A DNA stretch of 64,000 bases, from contig BJOX01000312.1 of assembly GCA_009731375.1 (NCBI GenBank), forward strand, positions 243,242 to 307,241, given 5' to 3'. Source of the stretch: Paulinella micropora. Taxonomy: Eukaryota; Cercozoa; Imbricatea; Euglyphida. Below are positions 1 to 10,464 of this stretch, piece after piece. The first letter of the stretch is position 1, and every line of letters starts with the position of its first letter. A program made the translations under genes and the position numbers. The notes beneath the pieces were generated by a model, which was not told where the DNA came from, made no database searches, and saw only the letters and a program-made list of their open reading frames with translations.

Positions 1-98
1 AAAAAAAAAAAAAAAAAAAAAAAAAAGAAGAAGAAGAAGAAGAAGAAGAAGAAGAAGAAGAAGAAGAAGAAGAAGAAGAAGAAGAAGAAGAAGAAGAA
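1..98. repeat. poly-A followed by (GAA)n microsatellite
   Basis: Positions 1-26 are all A and 27-98 are a near-perfect GAA/AAG array. It is cut by the left edge of the window, so its full length is unknown. Confidence 0.97.
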
Positions 99-118
99 CT
101 GGCTGGCTTGATGGATGG

Positions 119-375
119 ATAGAGAGGGAGGTGGAAAGAAAAAGTGAAGGGGGGAAAGGAGGGAGGGAGGAGGGAGGGAGGCAAGCAGATTGGAAACTTT
201 GATGCAACTCGTTTACCCTAGAGGAGGAGGAGGAGGAGGAGGAGGAGGAGGAGGAGGAGGAGGAGGAGGAGGAGGACGAGCAGGAGGAGGAGGAGGAGGA
301 GGAGGACGAGCAGGAGGAGGAGGAAGAGGAAGAGGAGGAGGAGGAGGAGGCGGAGGAGGCGGAGGAGGCGAAGGC
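119..375. repeat. purine-rich tract with (GGA)n microsatellite
   Basis: A G/A-only stretch leads into an imperfect GGA array (about 220-372) with two GAC-GAG-CAG interruptions. It encodes poly-Gly, poly-Glu or, antisense, poly-Leu in any frame, so reading frames here are by-products of the repeat. Confidence 0.95.
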
Positions 376-705
376 TAACACACTTCAATGCCCGCAACCT
401 CAACCGTTCTTGAAGTTGTTTGTCATAACTGGAAAGAAATGGCAAAAGAAAAAATGCTGATATCTTTAGAACGGTGTATAAGTACTGTATATGTGCAAGA
501 AATGTGATGAGAGAAAAGAATATTGGAAAGGAAACATAGTCACATGACATCTGCAGCTCCATTACGTGCAACAATTTGCCAGAAGCTCCAAGAAAAATGC
601 AAACTTTGAAGGAAGCAAAATTTTGCAAAGAGGTTTTCATGATACTGTTTCAAGAGTTTCTCTTGTCTGAAAGGCAAAAGAGAAGGACTTCGTGAAAGGT
701 TCGCC

Positions 706-706
<1 letters not shown>
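376..706. other. unique sequence, no gene recognised
   Basis: About 330 bases of ordinary complexity between two repeats. I see no convincing reading frame or RNA. It may be the host flank of the retrotransposon that follows. Confidence 0.5.
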
Positions 707-742
<36 letters not shown>

Positions 743-3319
743 GGGACGCCTAAACTCCTCCTCTATCTCCTCGACGATCCTAACTCCAAGGATTGTATTA
801 TCATCCTCCTTTCTCACCTCGCTCACAACAACGTCCCCGCTATGACAAGACCACACCTACTTGTTCGAGACGGAATGGGAAAATGGTACAATGAAAAGAA
901 AGAAAAGCTGAGACCACTCTCGTGGGGAATCAGCCTTCTTTCTATCGTAGATCGTGCTATCACCATTAAGCACGACCGAGTACCAGGTAAAAGCAACATC
1001 CTCCACCGCACACAATATGCAGTTGGTCAAAATGGTGGAAATCAAGCAGCCATCCTCACTATCCAATCCATCCTATCCTGTCCTGCCGCCTGCCCTCCCA
1101 CTCCTTCTCGTCCTGCCACCCCTCTCTCTCCTGCCTGTATTATCCTGGACGCTGCGAACTTTTTCAACAGCAGAGAAAGAAAAGCAATGCTCCAGGCCGC
1201 ATACAGTCAAGAGAAGCTCAAATACCACTACGGTTGCATCGACCTGCAGTACGGCAACGACGCAGAAACATGGATTGTTTACAAAGATCAATCAGGCAAA
1301 CCGCACATTGGCATGGGCCACAACGATGGATGCAACCAAGGTTGCTCACTATCTATGCTTCTTGCGTGCAACTCCATGATCGACCTTACTGAGAAAGCGC
1401 TTGAGGACACCGAGGCTGAATGTGTATCGTACGCTGACAATTTCCACTTCGTGGGCACTGATACGGAATCGGTCGTCACTGCTACCAGAAAATTCATCGC
1501 CAACAAGCCTTATGATCTCAACTTCACCATCGAATGCATCCTCTGGCCGTCACGTGCTCCGCCGCCACAGTCCCTCATTGACTTTGCAGCCGAGCATCAA
1601 AAGCCAATCACGCGCGGATGGACAAAGACGCTCAAGGGTGTGATCGGCAACTTCAACGATGACGAATGGAAGCAAGAAATGATGAATGAGATATCCAAGG
1701 ACGTACTATCAAAAATCACACCTGTCTTCGAAGCTCTCAAGGACGAGCGCATGCCACATCAAATTGCATACCACACTCTATCCAAAACACTTCCCAGCTA
1801 CCTTGTTCATGTCATGCGCACCATACCTACTTCTCTCTTTACCAACATCATCAACCAAATCGATCAACACATGCATGACACTTTTCTGCATGTCTTCGGA
1901 GTAGATGCAAGTGCATTTCATTCACTGCCCGATGATGTGCAGGCATCTGTTCGCACTCAAGCATGCCTCCCCACACACTCCTGCGGCTTCGGTTTATCTG
2001 ACGTCAAAGCTCTCGCCCCTATCGCCTACGCAGCATCACTTGCTGATGCTGCACCCAGGATCTGGGAAGCTTTCAAGATAGTCAACCCTGAATATGTAGT
2101 GAATACCTTGAGTGTTGAGAAATATCATCCTCCCCCTCTTCCTCTGTTCTTAGAAGCTCTTCCCACTCTAGATCGGCTGCGCGCTCAGGCAAATAACAAC
2201 CCAGTGACCAAGTTCCCGAGAGGCGCCAAGCTTCCTATCCCTATCACCACTCTCCTTCCCCTCTGCAACGAAAGCAATAACCTTTCTTGTAGTTCTTTCT
2301 TTGAACACTATGCTTGCACTGATCTGAGTCCCTTTCTAACTGCTCGTGCTGATTTGCCCGCCTACACCATGCGATTTGCAAAACTACAAAAATGCTTCCT
2401 CGCACAACACAACTTTCAGCGTTTCGAGAACTGGCGAGCACGTGATGTCCCTGATGTAGAACGTGCCCGCCAGAATGCCTTACTCGCTGAAGGAGCAAAT
2501 CTCGCTCTTACTTGCCCACCCATACACTCTTATCTCCTTCTCAAAGATCAGGCATGGGATCTCATGGGGCAGAGACGCGCTGGCCTTGTCGACCAATCAA
2601 AAGAGCGGCCTCCCGACCCAGGACCTTATGCTTGTTACGAATGCAAAAACACATTCATCTCTCTTTCTGCACTCGAAACACACACTGACAACACATGCAC
2701 ACACAAGCGTGGAACAGGTGCCAAGCTCAAGCACGATGGCCTTGTAAAGCTATTGTATGAGGATGTGTCTAAGGTAGGTGGAATGAATGCAACGCTTGAG
2801 CCTCGTTACTACAACGATGAGAAACGATGGGTCGATCTTGCTATCTTTCCCTCTGCGTCTACTACCTCCAAGCTACAGCTTGACACTGATCTAGCCATCA
2901 CCAACCCCATCGCTCCGTCCTATGTCGAAGATACGATTCGTGACGTCAATGCTGCCATTGAGAAGCGTGAAGCAGAAAAAATCAACAAACACGCGGAAGG
3001 ATGCAGGCAAGCCGGCGCTGAATTTATCCCGTTTGTCATGTCTAGCTTCGGTGGTTTCGGAATGCATGCTCAAGTCTGCATGAAGAACCTTGGCGAGCAA
3101 GCAGCCTTTCACATGCCATCGATCTACACGCCGCACGGATATGCTCTAAGTACTGCTCTACGAATCAAAGCAATTCTGCACTTCGCAATTCATCGATGGA
3201 ACTACATCAACTGGATGCACCAGCTCAAGAAATCCAACCGCTTACACCCACACACATTGCCACAGCACAAGCGGCGACCCATCAGACTCGCCTCTTGCTT
3301 TCACTATCGTAATGTATAA
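692..3319 (+). CDS. non-LTR retrotransposon polyprotein: reverse transcriptase + CCHC finger + restriction-like endonuclease
   Basis: The frame opens at an ATG at 692, but only codons after the poly-A/poly-G junction (about 740) belong to the element. RT blocks can be followed: a WGISLLS block near residue 78, an AVGQNGGNQAAI block near 112, motif A (IILDAANFFNS) near 150, motif B (GCNQGCSLS) near 215, and motif C (SYADN) near 247. Motif C normally reads YADD; here the second Asp is Asn, which would be expected to harm catalysis. Near residue 645 lies C-x2-C-x12-H-x4-C, the position of the CCHC finger in R2-type proteins. The C-terminus has RWVDLAIF, then LQLDTDLAITNP, then FIPFVMSSFGGFG, matching the PD-(D/E)xK-like endonuclease of these elements. 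The frame is intact to TAA at 3317. It is probably a 5'-truncated copy. Confidence 0.8.
707..739. repeat. poly-A tract (33 A) at the 5' junction of the non-LTR element
   Basis: An uninterrupted A run followed by six G. It sits exactly where the retrotransposon reading frame begins, so it could be the poly-A tail of an earlier insertion used as target or a target microsatellite. It gives the downstream frame a false poly-Lys N-terminus. Confidence 0.9.
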
Positions 3320-3612
3320 TTAGATAATGTCTTGACGATGACTCTATTATTGACTACGTATTAATTATTTTTGTTTGTTAAAAAAAGTTTTGAAAAAAAA
3401 AAAAAAGTAAGACAAGGCCGGGCCGCCAGCCATAGAAGTGGTCTAAGGAACGGGAAAGTGGCCTTCTAACCCTCCGGGCCGCCCGTGCCAGGATGAGCAA
3501 AAGAGGAAGAAGTTTTCTCTGTATGCACATCAATATTGTATTTCGATTGCGTGCATGTGCGAATATTGAGATACCCTTTTTGCAAGGGCTACGTTAAGAA
3601 ATAAATAAGTAC
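3320..3612 (+). other. 3' UTR of the non-LTR element
   Basis: Between the TAA and the ATTAC array. It contains an A-rich run (about 3393-3406) and a GC-rich block with two gggccgcc copies that could pair or act as the RT recognition structure. No gene seen. Confidence 0.6.
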
Positions 3613-3692
3613 TACATTACATTACATTACATTACATTACATTACATTACATTACATTACATTACATTACATTACATTACATTACATTACAT
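3613..3692 (+). repeat. (ATTAC)n tail, about 16 units
   Basis: Perfect pentanucleotide array directly after the 3' UTR. Many non-LTR elements end in short tandem repeats instead of poly-A, so this is probably the element's own tail rather than genomic background. Confidence 0.93.
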
Positions 3693-3732
3693 TGACATAG
3701 TGACATGCAGACAAGAACATGTATACATACAT

Positions 3733-3930
3733 ATGTATGTTATGAGTGTATGTATGTATGCATGCATGCATGCATGCATGCACTGCACTGCAATGCAATG
3801 CAATTCAATACATGCATGCATGGCATGCATGCATGTATGCATGCATGCATGTATGTATGTACATATGTATGTATGTATGTATGTATGCATGTATGTATGT
3901 ACATATGTATGTATGTATGCATGTATGTAC

Positions 3931-3961
<31 letters not shown>

Positions 3962-3974
3962 TGTATGTATGTAC

Positions 3975-4005
<31 letters not shown>

Positions 4006-4061
4006 TGTATGTATGTATGTACGTTACGTACGTACGTACGTACGTACGTATGTATGTATAC

Positions 4062-4101
<40 letters not shown>

Positions 4102-4238
4102 TGTATGTATGTATGTATGTATGTAATGTATGTATGTATGTATGTATGTATGTATGTATGTATGCATGTATGCATGCATGCATGCACATGCATGCATGCA
4201 CGCATGTATGCATGCATGTATGCATGTATGTATGCATG

Positions 4239-4271
<33 letters not shown>

Positions 4272-4456
4272 GTTTTATCAGGCCTATCGTGAATAAAATA
4301 TGTACATAGATACATATGTATGCATGCATGCATGCATGCATGCACGCACGCACGCACATGCATGCATGTATGTATGTATGTATGTATGTATGTATGTATG
4401 TATGTATGTATGTATGTGTGTATGTATGTATGTATGTATGCATGCATGCATGTATG

Positions 4457-4487
<31 letters not shown>

Positions 4488-4830
4488 CTATGTATGTATG
4501 TATGCATGTATGCATGTATGTATGTATGTATGTATGTATGTATGTATGTTTTAAGATGGAGTGACTCACGTATGTATGTATGCATGCATGTATGTATGTA
4601 TGTATGTATGTATGTATGTATGTATGTATGTATGTATGTATGTATGTATATGTATGTTTGTATGTATGTATGTATGTATGTATGTTATGTATGTATGTTA
4701 TGTATGTTATGTATGTATGTTATGTATGTATGTTATGTATGTATGTACGTATGTATGTACGTATGTATGTATGTATGTATGTAATGTATGTATGTGTGTA
4801 TGTATGTATGTATGTATGTATTTATGTGGC
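3733..4830. repeat. (ATGT)n microsatellite with ATGC, ACGT and ATGTTATGT variants
   Basis: About 1.1 kb of tetranucleotide repeat, broken by short non-repeat islands (for example 4269-4298 and 4551-4567). Palindromic ATGC and ACGT blocks occur inside. Reading frames (Met-Tyr-Val-Cys repeats on plus, His-Thr-Tyr-Ile on minus) are artefacts. Confidence 0.97.
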
Positions 4831-4837
4831 ATGCATG

Positions 4838-5000
4838 CTTGCATGCATGCATGCATACATAAATACATACATACATACATACATACATACATACATACAA
4901 TACATACCATACAAACCATACATACCATGCATACCGTACATACATTACATACATACATACATACATACATAGATACATTCATACACACACACACACACAT
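4838..5000. repeat. (ACAT)n microsatellite, inverted partner of the (ATGT)n array, then (AC)n
   Basis: After a gcatgcatgc switch point the repeat continues as its own reverse complement, (ATAC)n, to about 4982, then (AC)n to about 4999. The flanking (ATGT)n and this array can pair as a long hairpin. Confidence 0.95.
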
Positions 5001-5082
5001 GCGCGTACTACATACGCACAGTTTGCACATGTGGGACCTTCTCATTGCTTCCCACGTCACCCTGAAGGTGCCCGAAGGTGGT

Positions 5083-5407
5083 CTCTCTCTCTCTCTATGT
5101 ATGTATGTATGTATGTATGTATGTGTGTATTTATGTATTTATGTATTTATGTGTGTATGTATGCACATGCTTTATGCAAAAATTTCATCGTGCATACTAT
5201 CCTTTAATATATATTTTTGTGCAGGCTGTCCAAAGAGGGATTTGATCTGTCAACAGACGGTGAAAAACTGCAAACAGGTCTATCCCTCTCTCTTCTCTCT
5301 CTCTCTCTCTCCCTCCCTCCCCCCACCCCCCCCCCCTCTCTCCCTCCCTCCCTCCCTCCCTCCCTCTCTCTCTCTCTCTCTCTCTGTTTACTTATTTGCT
5401 CACTTAC

Positions 5408-5444
<37 letters not shown>

Positions 5445-5476
5445 GCTTGTTTGCTTGCTTACTTGCTTACTTGCTA

Positions 5477-5511
<35 letters not shown>

Positions 5512-5580
5512 TACTTACTTACATACTTACTTACTTACTTACTTACTTACGTACTTACTTACTTACTGACTGACTGACAT
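5083..5580. repeat. (TC)n, (TATG)n, C/T-rich tract and (TTAC)n microsatellites
   Basis: Successive arrays: (TC)n 5083-5097, (TATG)n 5097-5165, a unique stretch about 5166-5280, a pure C/T tract 5282-5387, and (TTAC)n 5398-5570 ending in gactgactgac. No supported coding. Confidence 0.93.
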
Positions 5581-5630
5581 AGGCAGGGCCAACGGACTGG
5601 GTGTGCGGTGAAGCCGCCAAGGGAGGTTCG

Positions 5631-5880
5631 GAATGAATGAATGAATGAATGCACGATTGGTTGACTTCTTGATTGGTTGATTGATTGGTTGGTTGGTTGG
5701 CTGGCTGGCTGGTTGGTTGGCTGGCTGGCTAGCTGGTTGGATGGATGGATAAATGGAGGGTTGGATAAATAGGTTGATTGATTGATTGATTGATTGTTTG
5801 GTTGGTTGATTGATTGACTGATTGATTGATTGGTTGGTTGGTTGGTTGGTTGGTTGATTGGTTGATTGATTGATAGGTTC
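5631..5880. repeat. (ATGA)n and imperfect (TTGA/TTGG)n microsatellite
   Basis: Tetranucleotide array drifting between ttga, ttgg and ctgg units. The antisense frame is Asn-Gln-Pro-rich and spurious. Confidence 0.93.
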
Positions 5881-6046
5881 GGAAGGCTGGGCGGAATTTC
5901 TACCAAAATCAGTCGTCGATCCTTACGCTAATCGCGGCGAATAATTGCAAGCTAAAGCTATCTTGTACCACTTTATCATTGTGGAAGGGCGTCGTGAGGC
6001 AACTGAAGTCTTCAAGATTAGGTTTTGCAAGGGCTAAAAGTGAAGC

Positions 6047-6247
6047 TGTTAGACCTATTAATATAATTAATTAGGTTAGTCAGTATGGTCCGGCATATGT
6101 GATGTGTGTCGTTAGAGCCATTACTTATGTCCGGCCCAGCCAGTATTTGCGCGCCTAAGGTCCTGGCGCCTTTTTCTCAATAAAGTTCTACTGCTGACCT
6201 CGGCATTTCATAGCTGGTTTATTGCAGATTATTAAATTAGTCTAATA
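6047..6247 (+). repeat. copia-1 5' LTR (about 201 bp)
   Basis: Starts TGTTAGA and ends just before ggttatagagcc. The same architecture recurs at 20898-21100 with shared blocks (agccattacttat, tccggcc, gcgcgcct) in the same order. The two sequences are clearly diverged, so they are LTRs of related but separate elements, not a pair. Confidence 0.65.
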
Positions 6248-6393
6248 GGTTATAGAGCCTTGTAGCGTGAACGCCGGGTCTGGTAGACTTTATTCACTTA
6301 TAGTGTTTTATTGGGGTGTGCGGAAGGCTACCACCGAACGAACACACTGGTGAACGTGCGGAAGGCTGTCACCAAAAAGCTGAACTGGCGAGT
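6248..6393 (+). mobile_element. copia-1 leader, first fragment (primer-binding site and leader repeats)
   Basis: Begins with ggttatagagcc, which resembles the copia-type primer-binding site seen again at 21101. Two copies of a leader repeat gtgcggaaggct-(a/g)-(c/t)-caccc-like unit start at 6318 and 6356. The leader is cut at 6393 by the gypsy insertion and resumes at 17481. Confidence 0.65.
6390..6393. repeat. GAGT target-site duplication, left copy
   Basis: GAGT immediately before the TG of the left LTR. The matching GAGT is at 17481-17484. Confidence 0.75.
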
Positions 6394-6611
6394 TGTACTA
6401 TCCCCAACGATAGCTCAATGGAAGAGTAAGTCGGTAATATAACCAAACACAGTCCTCAAAAAAGAGAATGATGTCTCGTTATATTAGCTCAGTGACGCAA
6501 AGACAAAAAGCCGCCAAAAAACCAGGATCAAATTGGCATTTCAGACGTGTCCGGCCAGACGAAATCTATAAACAAGTTTTTTACCGGATAATTCGGGGGG
6601 TGATGTCCACA
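6394..6611 (-). repeat. gypsy 3' LTR (218 bp)
   Basis: Plus-strand sequence begins tgtactatcc and ends gatgtccaca. It is the same length as 17263-17480 with about three substitutions (c/t near the start, a/g in gccgccaaaa, c/t in ctataaa). Confidence 0.92.
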
Positions 6612-6630
6612 GTACCCCCTCCCAGTTTTT
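6612..6630 (-). promoter_or_regulatory. gypsy polypurine tract (second-strand primer)
   Basis: On the minus strand the sequence abutting the 3' LTR reads aaaaactgggagggggtac, a purine run in the place where plus-strand DNA synthesis is primed in LTR retrotransposons. Confidence 0.7.
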
Positions 6631-7617
6631 ATGGCGGAACTTCGTTTCCGACATAATACGCTTTGAACTGATTTCTTTTCTGACTAAGATTCGTTTAGAG
6701 TTATGTATGAAGATACATCAACCCACGAATTAGCCGTTATAAAACAACAATGATACTTGCCCCGGTACCAATCGTATATATACTCTAGCACATTCAGTAT
6801 CTATATTAAAATCTTCCTCTTTCTTCTGTCGATAAGATATTTGTGCAGTATGTCCAAGTATAATGTTTTATGGTTGAGTAATAATGTAATGTCGCCATTT
6901 CCATATATATGTAATAACCGGTCGTCGGTTTCCATAAATACATTTACTTTTTGTGAAGACATACCCTTGTATAAATCGGTATCATTTAATATAGTGTCAG
7001 GTGATCAAGTCTGACGACTATATCCGAAGTTGGGTTGAGTGCGCCCTAACCTTGCGATATGCCGATACAAGTAGAGATCGATGGAATCCGGTGTAGCAGT
7101 TCATGTTATTAAAATATATCAGTTCTTGATTAGACTGTAGAGTCTTTAATGAGATCATCATTCTGGTACTAATGCGGGTCGTATCCAGGAAACACCATCG
7201 CTCACTCAAATAGCGATCCCGTAACGGTGCTGTTTCGTGGCCGTCTCGTCTGTCTCTGCCGAAGCAAGAGAATAGAATGCCTATTTTTGTCAGCTGTGTC
7301 TTGTTAATCTCTAAAAGAATGAATGCTGTAGTAGCTTTAATATCTAAGTAAGGTTGTCGGGACGTATTGGATCAATGCTATGTTCGCAATCGATCAGGTC
7401 CACAATACTTCTAGAAAAAAAAAATACTTACTATAGACGCCGTTTACGCGCGCGGACTCCTTTACCTGGTGGAGGACCTCCAACCAAAGTTAAGTCTAAG
7501 GTAGACTGTTCGAGGACGTCCCAAATTTTGTGAGGGATTGCGCCTTGTGCCAAGTCAAAAGGAATGTCCAGCACCCCTCGTGGTCTAGAACTTTACTTAG
7601 ACTTCATAAAAGATTAA

Positions 7618-7654
<37 letters not shown>

Positions 7655-7717
7655 TATGTATAATACATATATATATTTGTTAATTCCATATATATTTATT
7701 ATTATTGTTATTACTAT

Positions 7718-7775
<58 letters not shown>

Positions 7776-8127
7776 TTATTTTAATATTTTTAATCTAAGT
7801 CATTTTATTTTAATACTTTAATATTTTAATAATTTCTCATTACCTTTAATAACTTGAGACGTAGGTCACCATCTAGTTAAATCAATAGCTCTTGAGCTAA
7901 CGATTTGTATGGATCGACCAGAGGTTAAATTGTTAACTTCATTAAACCGAAGGCCTAGGCCTAGTAGTTGTAGTAGTAGTAGTAGTATTAGTAGTAGTAG
8001 TATTAGTAGTAGTAGTAGTAGCGATTTGTATGGATGACCAGAGGTCACTAGTACTTGCACAAGTAACTTGATTGAATAACTTCATTAAATCGAAGGCCTA
8101 GGCCTAGTAGTAGTAGTAGTAGTAGTG

Positions 8128-8170
<43 letters not shown>

Positions 8171-8297
8171 AGTTTAGTATAGTAGCAGTAGTAGTAGTAG
8201 TAGTAGTAGGTTAGTATGTTAGTAGGTTAGTAGGTTAGTAGGTTAGGTTAGTAGGTTAGGTTAGTAGGTTAGTAGGTTAGGTTAGTAGGTTAGTAGG
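6631..8297 (-). other. gypsy 3' non-coding interior with microsatellites
   Basis: No supported gene in about 1.7 kb. It contains (TA)n at 7622-7650, TTA-rich arrays at about 7690-7790, two direct copies of a segment of about 130 bp (from gatttgtatggat to aggcctaggcctag, starting near 7900 and 8023), each followed by (TAG)n, and a TTAGTAGG/TTAGG-like array at about 8205-8320. The repeats probably expanded after or during insertion. Small frames at 6468-6656 and 6757-7014 have no recognisable features. Confidence 0.7.
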
Positions 8298-9253
8298 TTA
8301 GTAGGTTAGTAGGTTTGGTAGTGCTTGTATGGTCCACGCGGTATGATCTTTATCTGTGGGAGATATGGTATCATCCCATGTCTCAAGTTTCTTGGCGTCT
8401 TTATATACTGGAAGGTATTGTCTTACTTTAGGATCTTCCACTGGATCCAGACTCCTCCAGAAATGTAAGACTGGTTGTATTATTTGTGCCGCAGTCGAAA
8501 TTCGATTCGATCGCGTATGGCGTTTGTGAGGTACTGCCATGACTCTCATGAGATATAAATCTGAGAGCGTGTCATCGGCTACGTGTTGAGCCGCAGGCCT
8601 CACCAAGTAAAAAGCGTCTTTGGCCCATGAAATATGTCCAATCGCATCTCCTTCTTTCCAACTGGGGTGAACGAGAGTGTCATTGCCCGCGCGAGGGTCT
8701 TGATCTCCGTCATCGCTCCCCTCTTGATGGACTCCTTGCGAACGTGCCGTCCTTATCGCCTTTCTCGGTCGGTCGTAGATAAGGTCATTTTGCGCTCTCC
8801 TTATTTGCGCCTCCGTGAACTTTCCTTCCGGCACGTTCGACTCCACCCTTTTGCGGGTCTGAGTCCCCGCCGCACTTTTGCGGTCGGTGGCCCGCTTGTT
8901 CTCCAGCTCAGCCTCCTCCTTCTCCGCAATTGGTGCCCTATAGGCATCCCGTTCCGAGATATCCTCCTGACGGATTGGTGGGACCTCTTTAAAATCAGCC
9001 TCCATCCGTTTGAGTGCTTGATCAACGGACTCATCTTCAAGTAGGAAGGGATCATACTTAATCAGCCTTCGTACATTGACTATTTGAACTTTCCCTCTGC
9101 CCCTGATTTTATAATTCAAAGGCCCCATCTGTTCCATGATCTGGTGTGGTCCTTTCCAGCGGATGAACAGCTTCGAGCTGACTCCCTGAGGAACCTGAGG
9201 ATGATACAGTAGTACAATATCCCCGACTGAAATCTGACTTGATCCAGGTGTGC
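8298..9253 (-). CDS. gypsy integrase C-terminal (GPY/F-like) tail, frameshifted from the integrase core
   Basis: The open frame spans 8298-9137. Its start reads MGPLNYKIRGRGKVQIV then NVRRLIKYDPF, the pattern of the GPY/F module that ends gypsy integrases (Gly-Pro, a beta-strand pair, then a hydrophobic NV-RLI-Y motif). The preceding residues of the module lie in another frame up to about 9253, so a frameshift separates it from the DDE core. The remaining 240 residues are charged, then Trp- and His-containing, and I do not recognise them. It is not an independent gene. Confidence 0.6.
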
Positions 9254-10189
9254 CTGCCTGACACCTTCAGCATCAGTCTTCCTGCGCTCCGCCTCCCTAT
9301 GCGCCTGTACTATTTGCTCCGCCTCCATCTTCGCCCGAAGTCTCACCCCAAACAGCTCATCCTGATCTGCCCATGAATCTTTTGGGTGCAGCAGTGAGGC
9401 TGGGATGGCGGGCTCACGCCCATATACCAATTGGTATGGCGAGACGGAACCTTTTGAACCACCTAACGCTGTAGAGGGTAGGCAATTCATAGCAAAGGCA
9501 AACGAGGATGCTGCCTCCACCCATGCCTTTTGGTTCTCCTTCTTCATACAATACATCTTCAGCGCGGCCTTGAGGGGTCTATGCACCCGCTCTATCTTGC
9601 CGTTCGCTCTGGGGTTATAGGCGGTGACATATTGCCATTTCATGCCGTAATATGCAGATAGCTTGTCGATGACTTCATTATTAAAGTCAGAGCCTCGATC
9701 TGAGCATATTTTTCTCTGCACCTCAATCTGTGAGATGATCCTGTCAATCAACGCCTTGGCTGTTGTTTCGCCCGTAACGTCTTTGACTGGGACCACCCAT
9801 ACATAGTTGGTGGCTCTGTCTATGGCCGTTAGAAGGTATCTGTAACCTTCCGTCGTGACCGGGAAAGGTCCTACATGATCAGTGTGTAAGAACTCGAACA
9901 TTCCTAAGTGTAAAGGAAAAGTCCCGATCAGGCCAAAATTCGCCTTCAATGGTGTTTTGGATGTCTTGCATGGGATGCATGCATTGACCTGTTCATCAAT
10001 ATTCTCCTTCATCTTCTTCCACCAGAATCGTCTCGAAATGAACATATGCGTTCTTTGTCGGCCCGGGTGCGCCAGTAGTGGGCAGTTATGAGCAGCGACA
10101 AAAATGATGTGTCTGAGTTTCTCAGGAACCCAGAGAGTCCATTTGTCTGGTTGTGATGCATAGCGCCCGTGTTGGCCTTTGTACCACAA
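9116..10189 (-). CDS. gypsy integrase core (HHCC + DDE)
   Basis: Inserts the cDNA copy into chromosomal DNA. The zinc module is visible: HPGRQRTH, then FWWKKM, then a C-x2-C (CIPCK). The catalytic triad follows: FLHTDHVGPF (D), ICSDRGSDF (D), and NGKIERVHRPLK (E), with YNPRANG in the usual place before the Glu. The frame starts inside the zinc domain; the first His-containing part is in the overlapping frame 10009-10464, so one frameshift must have occurred around 10.0-10.19 kb. The extreme C-terminus (YYCIILRFLRES) is out of frame with the GPY/F module. Confidence 0.88.
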   Translation of the reverse strand: MWYKGQHGRYASQPDKWTLWVPEKLRHIIFVAAHNCPLLAHPGRQRTHMFISRRFWWKKMKENIDEQVNACIPCKTSKTPLKANFGLIGTFPLHLGMFEFLHTDHVGPFPVTTEGYRYLLTAIDRATNYVWVVPVKDVTGETTAKALIDRIISQIEVQRKICSDRGSDFNNEVIDKLSAYYGMKWQYVTAYNPRANGKIERVHRPLKAALKMYCMKKENQKAWVEAASSFAFAMNCLPSTALGGSKGSVSPYQLVYGREPAIPASLLHPKDSWADQDELFGVRLRAKMEAEQIVQAHREAERRKTDAEGVRQAHLDQVRFQSGILYYCIILRFLRESARSCSSAGKDHTRSWNRWGL

Positions 10190-10464
10190 GAGACCGTCTC
10201 TCCACCCATCTCCTTCTGTTGCTCCTTAATCTCCTTCGTCATTTTCAGCTCGTTCGGGTTCTTGTATAGCTGTATTAGCTCTTTGAACTCCAGATCGAGA
10301 GCCTGTTGCTGTCTCCATGCAGTGGGTGAGGCTATGTGGATAGTCCCATCCTCTAGCTGCACTCCTATCCTCTCAGGGTTTTCGTCTAACTCCTCCTTGT
10401 TCTCCTGCGGGGGTTCCGCATATGCTTCTTGCTTAATCTCTTCTTGTTTTATCTCCGCCTTCAT
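10009..10464 (-). CDS. gypsy RNase H-integrase linker and integrase N-terminus (frameshifted)
   Basis: Glu/Lys-rich start (EIKQEEIKQE) followed by LEDGTIHIASPTAWRQQQ, typical of the tether between RNase H and the integrase zinc domain. The last part (LITAHYWRTRADKERICSF) is the integrase zinc region read in the wrong frame. It is part of pol, not a separate gene. Confidence 0.55.
   Translation of the reverse strand: MKAEIKQEEIKQEAYAEPPQENKEELDENPERIGVQLEDGTIHIASPTAWRQQQALDLEFKELIQLYKNPNELKMTKEIKEQQKEMGGETVSCGTKANTGAMHHNQTNGLSGFLRNSDTSFLSLLITAHYWRTRADKERICSFRDDSGGRR

Larger units (their letters stand above)
740..3692 (+). mobile_element. 5'-truncated non-LTR retrotransposon, R2/CRE-like layout, with (ATTAC)n 3' tail
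   Basis: One open frame carries a reverse transcriptase, then a CCHC finger, then a restriction-like endonuclease. That order is the layout of the early-branching site-specific non-LTR clades (R2, CRE, NeSL and relatives). A 3' UTR of about 290 bases and an (ATTAC)n tail follow. The N-terminal DNA-binding domains and the first RT blocks are missing, as expected for incomplete target-primed reverse transcription. The clade assignment is by domain order only. Confidence 0.8.

Noticed and set aside
190-640. Poly-Gly and antisense poly-Leu open frames
   Set aside because: Direct translation of the GGA microsatellite; no unique sequence or start context.
3687-5577. Many long Met-Tyr-Val-Cys or His-Thr-Tyr-Ile reading frames on both strands
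   Set aside because: A tetranucleotide repeat has period 12 in codons and lacks stops in all frames; these are not proteins.
8205-8330. Telomere-like TTAGG/TTAGTAGG array
   Set aside because: Irregular, internal to a gypsy element, and mixed with (TAG)n; no terminal orientation or subtelomeric context.
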